64,000 nt of DNA, taken from Oryza sativa Japonica Group. Its lineage: Eukaryota > Streptophyta > Magnoliopsida > Poales > Poaceae. Positions 1 through 10,150 of this stretch are shown here, in pieces; positions within the stretch are counted from its first letter, which is position 1; each line of letters opens with the position of its first letter. A model generated the notes under the pieces. The model searched no databases and was not told the DNA's origin. It was given only the letters and a program-made list of their open reading frames with translations. The stretch is taken from the NCBI RefSeq assembly GCF_034140825.1, contig NC_089039.1:22551501-22615500 (forward strand), in the 5' to 3' direction. A program made the translations under genes and the position numbers.

Positions 1-940
1 TGCCAGTTGTGCTGTGTCAGCAACAAGCTGATTTATCTTTTACCTGGATAGCTGCATCTGAGAAGCTAGATGGCATTTTAAAATTGGCACTGATGTGTTT
101 GTCCCAACTAACTGTATTTAGATTGGGATCAAGAGACCACAGAATTCAGCTAGGTTCACAATTTCGGTTCAAAATTCCCGAAACATTGGGTCTACCTGAA
201 TTTGTTTAGCTTTAGAAAATAAAAATGGTTCAAATTCAGTGAAAACCTATTCAATCTTTTTTATACTGAAAAAAACAGATTCTTCTGAAAATTTAGAATT
301 TCAAAACTATTTTGCATTCCTAGGTTCTGAGCCCTGAGTTCAGCTAAAACCGGATATGCCCGTCGTTTGTAAAACCCCAGGCTTGAGATTTCGCATCAAG
401 ATTGCATACGGCCGCTTTCTTTGATATCCAGCATACTGTGCCTGAAACAGTTATCTCCACAATCCACATGCCGTTATCTGATCTACCAACTTAGGACTTA
501 AGAGCGACAGTTTCGCGAGTAGTAGGAATGATTATCCCGTGGGTGATCCGTTGGTGGACAAGGTTTTTCTGTTGGCGCTGCCGGAAAATGCAGATAGTTG
601 GTACTTTTTGGCGGTCGAACTCGACGTCGACTCGGCACCAAAAACGGGAGGACGAACTGAGGAAGTTGCATCCTAGGCGACTTGCAGATATATTTTTTAG
701 GCTCTATAGGCTTTACCAGGACGCCGGATACTGCCTGTTGGATGTTGGCTGATGGATGGAGGATGGAAGAAACAGTTATGTAACAGATACATGAAACGGA
801 CTGCAGGTGTGAAACAGTTATCCCAGTCTAACGGCGACAAAGGGCTCATCTGGGATGAAGCCAAGGAAAGGCACTAGTGTACTATTCACTTCATCCAGAA
901 GTCACGTGTTTATTTTATCGTTCAGATCAATAAGAAATTA
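1..940. other. Intergenic stretch, no gene recognised
   Basis: I find no supportable coding region here. The open frames are short and look random. Three loosely spaced copies of GAAACAGTTAT lie near 443, 766 and 810; they resemble MYB core sites but have no demonstrated role. This stretch could include the end of a neighbouring transcription unit lying off the left edge, but nothing in the sequence proves it. Confidence 0.4.
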
Positions 941-1144
941 CTCCCTCCGTTCCTTAATATAATGGATTTTTGACATTTTACTTACACTGTTTGACCAAAA
1001 ATAAAAAGTTGTGCTTAAAGTACTTTGGATAATAAAGTAAGTCACAAATAAAATAAATAATAATTCTAATTTTTTAAAATAAGACGAATGGTCAAACAGT
1101 GCAAGCAAAATATCAAAATCCCTTATATTAGGGGACGGAGGGAG
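941..1144. mobile_element. Stowaway-type MITE
   Basis: The ends are inverted repeats, CTCCCTCCGTTCCTTAATAT on the left and its near complement ending GGGGACGGAGGGAG on the right. TA dinucleotides flank both ends, the target-site duplication expected of Tc1/mariner-type Stowaway elements. Subterminal GTTTGACC and GGTCAAAC blocks are also inverted. There is no coding capacity. Confidence 0.8.
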
Positions 1145-1680
1145 TAACTTATTTCACATACAACAAAACCAAGCATTGTATGTCTGTACGCATGTATGCA
1201 ACTAGCGAGTATTAACTATTAAGATGACTAAATCTGGTTAACAATTTAATCTATCATTACACAACCTGAACCTCTTCATTTAAGTATTTGATAGAAGAAG
1301 ACTACAAATATAACTATCTGATTTGTAAAACCAGGAAATAAAATATGCTTAAAACTTTTGTATGGAGAGAGTACTCTCTACTGCATTAGAAAATAAGGCA
1401 AGCATGACCACATAGGGATGGAGCAAGGTTCACAAAACCAAAGAAAACTATTCAATATTCTACAAGTTTAAGGTTTTGATCTAGCTTGAGTTGACAAACC
1501 GTTTAAATTCAAAAAATTAGACTGATTTTTATTTCTTTTTGGCAATTTGTGTAGGAGTTTTCATGAGAAATGATAAAAACCACTTAGGAGCGGTTTTCAA
1601 TCAGTGGATGATTTTGTGAACACTAGGATTGCACAAAGGAGGCATTGCGGAACCAAGAGCTCTAAAGGCTTCCCCTTTTA

Positions 1681-2035
1681 GTGCCCCTTTGAATCTTAGA
1701 ATAAAAAAACGGAGGAATAAGAAAAACACATGATCCTGACAGAAATGTAATGGTAAAACAGAGGATTGCAAGACACAGGAATGATCGTTTGATTGGAGCG
1801 CAGGAAAAACATAGAAATCGAATAAGAGAGATAGACTTAAAAGTTTTTTTTTTCCAAAAGGTTAGACCTCCTACTAAATTTCCTCCAAAACCTATATGCA
1901 ATGAGCCATTCCATAAGAATTTTATATAATTTGAAAAACTTCAATCCTTTGAATCAAATGACTACATAGAAAAATTTCCTATAGAATTTCAATCCTATAA
2001 AATTCTTTCATAATTCCTTTGAATCAAAGGAGCCC
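1681..2035. mobile_element. Tourist-like MITE
   Basis: The terminal inverted repeats read GTGCCCCTTTGAATC on the left and GAATCAAAGGAGCCC on the right. The arms are AT-rich and the inner arm sequence TTTGAATCAAA recurs. This matches a common rice MITE class starting GGGGCCCCTTTGAAT. Some TTA-like flanking sequence is present. It is non-coding. The exact ends are uncertain by a few bases. Confidence 0.6.
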
Positions 2036-2462
2036 TTAAAGTCTCCTATGGAGTTTTTTTCATTCGTAGGAGTCTGCAAACCGCAAATTTAAGATGCAGC
2101 TCTGCATACAATAGTTCATAGATGATCAAAAAGGCCTCTTTCAAAATTGCTCAAAGGAAAAGGCTATACATAGAGAAATTTAATTGCGAAACTCTTACAG
2201 CACTAAAGTAGCATGCTATGAGTAAATCTATATTTCTTGTAGCTCCTATTTAGTTAAATCAAATGGTTGAATTTTCTTTATAAGAATTTATTTGTTTATA
2301 AGACTTTATTAAGTACGTAGAGCAGTGTTCGTGTTAAATAAAATAAAATAAAGGGCCTATGTTGAATGAAATGCTTTTTCATGTTCTACTGAAAGAGGAA
2401 CACATGGCGTTTGTTTAACTCCACTTTGATTTGGTAGTTTGTATTTGTTAGACAACTGTCCA

Positions 2463-2470
2463 TATATAAA
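2463..2470 (+). promoter_or_regulatory. TATA box ahead of a small secreted ORF
   Basis: TATATAAA lies 66 bases upstream of the ATG of the 39-codon ORF at 2536. That spacing suits a plant core promoter with a short 5' leader. Whether it is used is unknown. Confidence 0.35.
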
Positions 2471-2535
2471 ACAAAAAAAAGGGAAAATCAACGTCAAGCA
2501 TAACAACTCCTAACTATATATCTCTGGGAGTCAAC

Positions 2536-2655
2536 ATGAAGCACTGTGTAGTTTCTACTATGTTAGTTGCTTTTGTAACCGTTTTATGTACAACAACAGA
2601 GCATCATACATTCACCCTAGCGTTCAACAAGGTCTACAGAGGTTATTACTTCTAG
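2536..2655 (+). CDS. Possible small secreted peptide (39 aa), hypothetical
   Basis: The short ORF encodes 39 residues. It begins MKHCVVSTMLVAFVTVLCTT, which has the form of a signal peptide: a basic n-region followed by a hydrophobic run. A short polar tail ending GYYF and a TAG stop follow. A TATATAAA box lies 66 bases upstream. The ORF points toward the 3' end of the RCC1-repeat gene, so a transcript would converge with it. I recognise no family. Chance ORFs of this length are common, so the claim rests only on the signal-like start and the TATA box. Confidence 0.3.
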   Translation: MKHCVVSTMLVAFVTVLCTTTEHHTFTLAFNKVYRGYYF

Positions 2656-2842
2656 TTGCTACTCTTTGCATATGCACAGCAACACAAGCTTGTTTACATT
2701 GCATTGTAAAAAGACAATGAAAAGAATGATATTGCAAGCACTGCCATGTATGCGCATTGGGGCAGTCGGGCAGCATGGACAGACAGACCTCAAACCTACC
2801 AAATTCCTAGGAGAACCGAAAGCATGCATCTTCAATCTTTCA

Positions 2843-5800
2843 TCAGGTAGGATATTCCGCGAGAACCAACGTGTGCCACCAACCGCATGAAACGTTTAGC
2901 GGGTTGTACGCTTCCACGGGCACTTGGCATGGTACGTTTCTGTCTGTTGAGTCGCCCAAACCAAGCTGTTGGCACAATTAAAAGTTTCAGACATGGTTCG
3001 ATGAGTTCCATTGACAGATTTGGACAAAGAGCAGAAGGCCTACCTGACCGTACTTGTTCCAACCCCAGCAGAAGACATCTCCTTTATCTGCAAAAAAAAA
3101 AAAAAATTCCTGTTAAATTACAGTGTGCAAACCATTTGAGTACAAATTGAACCTTTGGAAATAAATGTATGGGACCTTAAGGGTACAACGTTCATAGTAC
3201 AACACAAAATGCTGGATGAAGCACATTCCAAGAGAGAGCAAAACTCTATCAATTGAAGGAAATGCAGAATAGAGCCAGGAGTGTACCTGTTATGACTGCA
3301 CTGTGTCGGGCTCCACACGAAACACCTCTTGCATGATTATTTTCCAATTTCGAGGCTTCTACCAACTTTGGAACAATCTGCATAAGATTGATGGTCCTGG
3401 CATTAATTGATCATTTTTATTTCTAAAACTAGTATCAATGCAGTATAGATTTTTGGAAGTGGAAGAGATTGTCAACAGGACAAATCTACATTATCCTAGT
3501 ATGAGGTGCCTGAAGATTAGAATTCTACCTCAGCTTGATCTGATCCAGTTCCCAGCTGCCCAAACTGGTTACCTCCAAAGGAATATACATCACCATCAGC
3601 AGATGTACATACAGTATGCCATAGCCCAGCTGCTACACGTTGTATCTTCACTCCCATAATAGCCGAAACACACGTTGGGCTTAAAATATCATCCGTGTTC
3701 CCTTGTCCACACTGAACAAAAGGGGATACAACAGTGAATAATGTTTAAAAAAAATACAACAGTGAATAACGTTGACAAGAAGCTCTACGGGCAACAGTAC
3801 ATACTAAAAAACAAGCTTCTCCACCAGATTAACAAAATGCATATCTGAACGCCCCCAATAGTTTGTACTTAGTACTGTTTTAAAACACTGGTTACTGCAC
3901 CAGTCAAATGTTTTCATTTCCATGTGCTAGTCCAAAGGCCCAACACATTATTATCTCAACTCTTTCAGAACACGTGTTACTGCACCAGTCAAGTGTTTCT
4001 CGTTTCCATGTGAAGGCTCAACAGGCCCAACAAGATTATTACTTCGTATACTGGACTGTATTCTCTCCAGGCTACCCATTTAATTACTAGCAGCCGCTGT
4101 TGATGAAACTAAGCAACACCCCACTTAATTCCAGCAACCTTTAGTCGTTCTTACCGGGTAAACCTACACTTTTTTTTTTTGGGGGGGGGGGGGGGGGTAC
4201 ATTGTCTAAATAGAACCCTTGTCAATACAGTTGATCTGGATGATGACTCTATTCGTATGGTTGGACTGGACCTCTCAGCAAAGTTATTACAAAACAGGAG
4301 GTGGTTTGTATAAAAATATGAAAATCAAAATCAAACACAATTTATAACCAGTTCACATATTTGGTATACCATGACTAATGGTTGAGCTGGCCTAGATTAC
4401 AGGTTTTTTTTAATGCACAAAAGGATATTTTACAGTCACAGAACTCGCAGCATGACTCTTTACAACCAATCAGTTATTATAACAACTATTTCAATCAACA
4501 TACCAAGCAGAATAGACTAACAGAAAGTTTAATGATTTCATAAAGGTAAACGTTCATCCAAGACAAGTTCAAAATTATTGGTGAAACTTAGTCTTATGCA
4601 TGCAACAGTAAAGCTAACAAATCTGCAAAATCCAGGATGGAACGAAAGGATGCAACAAAGTAAAACAAACCTGTCCATATAATCCCCATCCAAATGTAAG
4701 AAGTGTTCCTGAATCTGCAAGAATAAGTTGATTGTCAAGAAATGCAACAGAAGAAAATTTTATTTAGCATGTATGATTTAGATTGTATCCCGGAAAGTGG
4801 AAAATAGAAGGTGATTCCTTTATCATTGGGTTAATGTTATTTTGGCTGAATGTCTTCTAAGAAGTCATCACACAATTTGGTTTGCACTTTGTAACTCTAG
4901 AGTGAGCAGTGCTGAAACTACTTCCAAGTTTGCCCACCGAATAATATGATGTCAGGCATTATCTCAGAGTGCTGGGCATCTTAAACACTAAATCACATCA
5001 GTCTAGATGATTGATAGTTAATATGCCAGGAACAAAAAAAATGGATTCTAAATTTTTAACACAACTGAAAATGTTCAGGGCCCAAAACATCGGCATAATA
5101 TATGAATGACGATTGACATTACTTTAGTATGAATAAAAGAGAAATAAAGAAAATAAGAGGAACTTGATTCAAAGAGGTTGAGTACAGTAGAGTCTGACCT
5201 GTCACCACAGCACTATGACGGCCTCCACAGGCAATTGCTTTCACGCAAGTTGCTGCTCTATCATTTGTTCCTTCCAAAGTTCTGCTACCCATCACAATTC
5301 CTGTACGGTCCTTGCTGTAGAACGCCGATTGAACACAAGGTATGGGATGTGGGGAGGAAACTGTCCGGATCCTAGAGCCTAAACCTAGTTGTCCTTCCCC
5401 ACCATAGCCCCAACCCCAGACCTGACCAAAATCTGAAGCTTTGGAGAAAATATTTCGCTGATCAGCATGCTTACCTAACCTAGTTGAGTGTGAAGAGAAT
5501 ACAGCAGTAAACGCCCAATATAAGTTACCTGACAGCACTAATGTATGACGGCCACCTGCAGCTACTTCCACTATCTTCACTCCTGTATTAAATGTCACAA
5601 CACAAGGTGGTGCTGAAAGATTTTCATCACTAGATGATTCACTTTCAGCCCCGTGTTTCGATGAAGATAACCTCCGTCGCTTTGTGCTATCCTCAGAACT
5701 TCGGCTTTCAGCAGGACCAGATGCTGCCTTGGTGCTTGTCCTAGACACCTTTGACCTGGGGCTCACTGTAATCGAGTTTCCTATATTACCTCTGTAAACA

Positions 5801-7302
5801 ACGGATGTAGAAAAGCTTATATTTTTTATGTAGAACTGTAAAGAAATAAGTAGTAAGCACCACCACCTTGGTCAGTGGCAACCCCACTTTGCCTTTTATC
5901 ACAATCCATAGCCCCAGTTGCAGAATGGTCTGCAATGACCCTTCCAGTTGGAACGCATTCTTTCCAACCCCATGTGTAGACATCACCTTTACCTGCTTGA
6001 GTGGAATTCAATCAGTGTAATGCAAAGTTATGTGCAGTTTTCACTAAAATGCATGGATCAATACACAACCTGTTATTGCAACACAATGTGCCCATCCAGC
6101 GTCAGCCCTTACAATTGCAATATCACTAGGAAGAGGAAATGCCTCCGGAGTTTCCTGAGAGGAACAAGATGTTTACTTCAGTAACAGTTTATAAGTTTAT
6201 CAAGAACACGTTGGAAACAAACAATTAGCCCAAAGGTACAGAGATACCTCATGCTTCCCAGCAGTCACGTAACTTTGTCCCATATCATCGGTAGAGCCCC
6301 AAGTGAAGAGTTTTCCTTGCTCTGCATCAGGCAGATACAAGCTGTGTCAGTGTCAAGCTCAGTTGACGTACGGAGTAAAACGCTAATAGCACACAATCCG
6401 ACCAAGCAAAAATGCAATCTTCTAATGGTTGACAGAACTACCTAAAAACATAGAATAATCCTTGGAGTAATGGAGTTGTTATGGAAAATTAGTCTAACTA
6501 AAAGCAATTCCACAAAAATACACTAGCTGACAATATCACATAACACATTCCCACAACACAATACGGGGCAAAACAGTGTTCTGATATTCTCTGTCGCTCG
6601 ACCAAAAAAAAAAGTCGAAATCACTAGCTGCTTGCACTATCAATCACAACTTAGTCAGACAGCATATTCCACCCTGATCAACCACCAATCAGGAAAATAG
6701 TCATACAGCACATTCCACCCTCATCAACCACCTATCCAGAAAAAAAAATCGGCAATAACTGAACACCCGGCACTAAGCTGCTCACCAATCAATTCACAGA
6801 CAATCACTCAGATTCTTAAGACCTTTTTTATCCAATTTTATACTCGCGTTTTCATGGAACCCACCATATACACAAAAATCCGCACAACTAACTACTAAAC
6901 CACTGCACGCTAATCATCCCCGATAATAAAAACCTCACACAAACCACACCAGCACCCTACTAGATCTCCCACGACCCTCTTGGTGCCACAGATCGAACGA
7001 ACTCGAACGCAACGATAACATCAAGCAATGGAAGCACAGGAACGAGAGAGAAAGGCAACATCACCGGAGACGGCCATCGCGAAGCCGCACCCGCCGCCGG
7101 CCACATCCCTCCACGCATCACCGGCCGCCGCGGCCGCGTCCGGCATCCTCACGGGCACCGGCCCCAGCAGCGGCGACCGCTGCTGCGACACCCCGGGCAG
7201 GTACCCCCACATCAGCACCACCCGCTCCTTCCTCCTCCCCGCGCCTCCCCCATCCTCCTCCATCTCCTCCCCCTCCCCTCCCCCTCCTCCTCCTCCATTC
7301 AT
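2843..7302 (-). CDS. RCC1-repeat protein (UVR8/TCF1-like), 492 aa
   Basis: Eleven exons read complement(2843-2965, 3044-3087, 3287-3377, 3529-3711, 4671-4714, 5199-5432, 5529-5765, 5867-5992, 6070-6154, 6248-6321, 7065-7302). They sum to 493 codons with consistent phases and GT-AG borders. The product is built of RCC1 beta-propeller blades. Blade signatures include TWGSTDDMGQSYVTAGKHE, GDVYTWGWKE, QVWGWGYGGEGQLGLGS, LTFGWGLYGQ, VYSFGGNQFGQLGTGS, VFCWGWNKYGQLGLGD and repeated CGxxH(S/T)A(V) turns. A Ser/Lys-rich acidic insert (RRRLSSSKHGAESESSSDE) sits mid-protein. Length and the start VLMWGYLPG recall Arabidopsis TCF1 (At3g55580), a chilling and freezing regulator; this is a family-level comparison from memory. 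The start was chosen at 7302, ahead of a Gly/Glu-rich leader; a Met 13 codons downstream is also possible. The 5867 donor is ambiguous among tandem GTG repeats. Confidence 0.88.
4170..4197. repeat. Homopolymer junction T(n)G(n)
   Basis: About eleven T residues are followed directly by about seventeen G residues, inside an intron of the RCC1-repeat gene. The exact length may be affected by assembly. Confidence 0.8.
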
Positions 7303-8424
7303 CTCCTCCTCCCAACCCAAACCCCCCCTCTCTCCCTCGATCTCACTCTCGCTCTCGATTCTCCTCTCGATCTCTCTCGCTCGCTCGCTCGCTCGCGCGA
7401 GCACCGAAAGCGTGTGTTTGGTTGGCGGCGACCGGTGAGTGCGCGAGGTTTTTGGGGGTTTGTGTATCAGTTTCGTCGTGGGGAGGGGCGCCACGTCGGA
7501 CGCCGGCGTGGAATCCGGGGCGACGTGGCGCGCGCTGGGCCGATGGATCGGGGAGGGGCGCTCCTGGCCAGTAGTTGGGTGGAAGGTTCTGGAAGGGCCA
7601 GTTGAGGGGGGGGGGGGGGGGGTTGTGGTGGGCCAGGAGAGTGACGTGTCGGAGTGGCACCGCGTGGGGACCACCGGGGAGTCGTTGGGAGGGTGGGACC
7701 CACGAAGACGTGGCTGGCTGTGACAGTAGCACCCGCCAATTTTTTAAGTGTGGGCATGTTCGGATTAGGACGGTGATTTGGCTTAAAGAAATGTTGGACT
7801 TGTATGGTTTTGTACCCTACTAATAAGTTGTTAGTGTCAAACTCTAGTCAAGTTTTGGCGCTACTAATATTTTGATAGGTGGAATTGTAAATGTGTGTCT
7901 TTGAATTTATGCTAATTGAGAGATAAATTTTAAATTATGGTAAAAAATATTCTAGTATTATGCCAAATTAAGTATAAGTATTACCAAACATTTGTCTTCA
8001 AACCAAATCATCACATTTACTATTTATACTAAAAAAATTGGTATGATAACACTTTGGTATCAAACCAAAACGCCCCGTTAAGTATCAGTGTATCACAGTG
8101 GCTGCAGCTCACGTAAGGGGAAAAAAAAGTATAATCGCTGATTTAACTCTATGCCTCTTGACTCTCGGTCTCTCGGGTATAAGCTACGGAGTACGAGAGG
8201 AGCTGATCCTGCTATTACGAGTCGCTAAAGTAGCACTGTTGTTACGAGTACGTAATAAATGTCGTATTAGGTATGCGAATTTTAGTCCGAAATGCACATA
8301 AATGTACTGTTGAAATGCTACCCTAGCACGAACCATGTTGAATGCATTGCTGAAGCGTTTCGAAATGAGCATTTTAAATGCGGGAAAATTTTCGATTCTA
8401 AAATGTTACGGTACGGTGTGGAGT
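7303..8424. other. RCC1 gene leader, promoter and intergenic DNA
   Basis: The first part is CT-rich and carries a CTCG microsatellite (about 7376-7400), as expected for the 5' leader of the RCC1-repeat gene on the minus strand. GC-rich promoter DNA with a long G run (about 7606-7622) follows, then AT-rich intergenic DNA. Long open frames on both strands in 7340-7760 are a by-product of GC bias and show no family resemblance. Confidence 0.5.
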
Positions 8425-8655
8425 AAGAGCAGGTACAATAGCATACTATAAACTAACTATAAACATATATTGAGCAGATAAAAAAGGAAAGAGAAAAGCA
8501 GCAGGCTACAGATTTGTAACTAGCTGCAGCACAGACTTCAATACACAACGTGTATATGACAGATGAGACTAGGTATTAGTAGTGTTATATGTTTATAGCT
8601 AACTATTATATGAATTGGCTATTAAATTAACTATAGATAATTTGAAGCTACTATT
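8425..8655. mobile_element. MITE of the GAGCAGGTACAATAGC class
   Basis: The stretch begins AAGAGCAGGTACAATAGCAT and contains the characteristic inner block GGCTACAGATTTGTAACTAG. Both match, from memory, a very frequent rice MITE family found near genes. It is non-coding, and the right end is poorly defined. Confidence 0.55.
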
Positions 8656-10150
8656 TTTTTTGAACAGTCAGGGCGTTGCCGATGTTTTATATAAAAAAAG
8701 AAGTGTTCCATTTTAAGAAGAGAATGGGACCAAACCATACAATGCACAATTAATTAGGAAAACTGGGCAAAAACCATGGCTATCGAGACATTCCACCAGC
8801 TAAACTAAGCTACCAAAGAAACGAGAGCAGGACAACCAGGCTCAACACTCAACAAAAAAAGTTCACATGAACATGCAACAAGCTGAAAAGAAAACAAGTT
8901 TCCCAAACATTGGCAAATACGCAACGTTATCGTCATCATATCAAAACTTGGGCGACTCCGACTTCGTCAAGAACACTAGGGTCAGGACAGCAACCTAGCC
9001 CATGCCAAAGCACAAATCAACTAGGCTCATGTCATCGTTGCCACACGTCGAGCCCCACCGACGTCGCAGCTCCAACTTCGCGACCACCAGTCTCGTTAAA
9101 GCAAGGCCTGGCCAAATCGACAAACCTTGTAGCCTAAAAGCTTGTAACCCCATACTAGAACGAAACACAAGAGACGGAATTCAACTCGGGCCATCGTTGC
9201 TAAGCTCGTCGACCGCCTCGACGCAACAACTCCAACTTCCCGAAGGCCCTCCTTAGGTGTCAAAGCAGGGCCAAACTAGAGATTGGCTCGGATTTCCAGA
9301 GAAACCGTAACACGATAGAACATGAAGGTATAAAAAGACGCCTCGAGGGAGGAAACAACGCTCGCGGGCGTCGCCGTCTACGCCTTGGAGCTTGTTGACT
9401 ATAAGATACAATCGTAGAGACCAACCTCTTCGATAAATAGAGCCTGCGAGGGTAATTATATGCCCTTGAAGAGTATTATTTAATATGTCCTAAAATATAA
9501 AAGATTTTAGTTAGATATGATATATTATAATATTACGAATCTAAACTACTGGAATATATCTAATTCAATCAAAATCATTATGTTTTAAGACAGGTGATGT
9601 ACTAATATTCAACAGTAATAAAACTTCAATTAGACGCCTCTTTCTAGATAATTCTCGGAGGAACGAAAATCTAATTCAAAGCTACGAGAATTCAAGAACA
9701 AGCTAGAATTAATCGATATGATCACTTGGCGTTTGATCCATGCGCCATCTTGTCACAAGATCGCTTTGGCATTTCCAACCAAAGCATCAACGGGCCAAGA
9801 TAGGCCAACTTCCGAAAGGAAGTAGCCCATGGACGTTTCATTTGAAAAGGAAATAAGGAATCACATCAGCACAGAGTATTACTCTTGATACTCTTGAATC
9901 GTTGTAGAACGTTCTGGGCTCCCCGAGACGTGCGATCCATGTTCTAATCGGATCGAACGGCCTAGAAACGCCGTGGTTGAGAGCGCTCTGGCAGTTTCGA
10001 GCTGACGACTCGATGACCTTCACTGCTAAAGGATGCTTTCCTTGCTGCAATATTAAAGGAGGACGCTTCGATCGACTCATCATCGTATTCTTGTAGTACT
10101 GAAGACTGAAGTCGCAGCAGGTTTTGGTTTGGTCTTTTTTGTGAACAGCC
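8656..10150. repeat. Repeat-rich stretch upstream of COX7a gene
   Basis: From about 8660 a run of T opens a non-coding repeat. Part of it (near 8995-9045, GCCAAAGCACAAATCAACTA followed by GGCTCATGTCATCGTTGCC) has a diverged relative near 25120-25160. A second, similar sub-block near 9190-9260 (CATCGTTGCTAAGCTCGTCG) suggests an internal duplication. I see no supported gene. The 66-84-codon open frames here are not family-like. DNA nearest 10150 should hold the COX7a promoter. Confidence 0.4.

Noticed and set aside
7021-7674. Long upstream extension of the first RCC1 exon (start at 7674)
   Set aside because: The extra 124 codons are low-complexity Ser/Pro/Thr from leader and promoter DNA; the family-like sequence begins just after the start at 7302.
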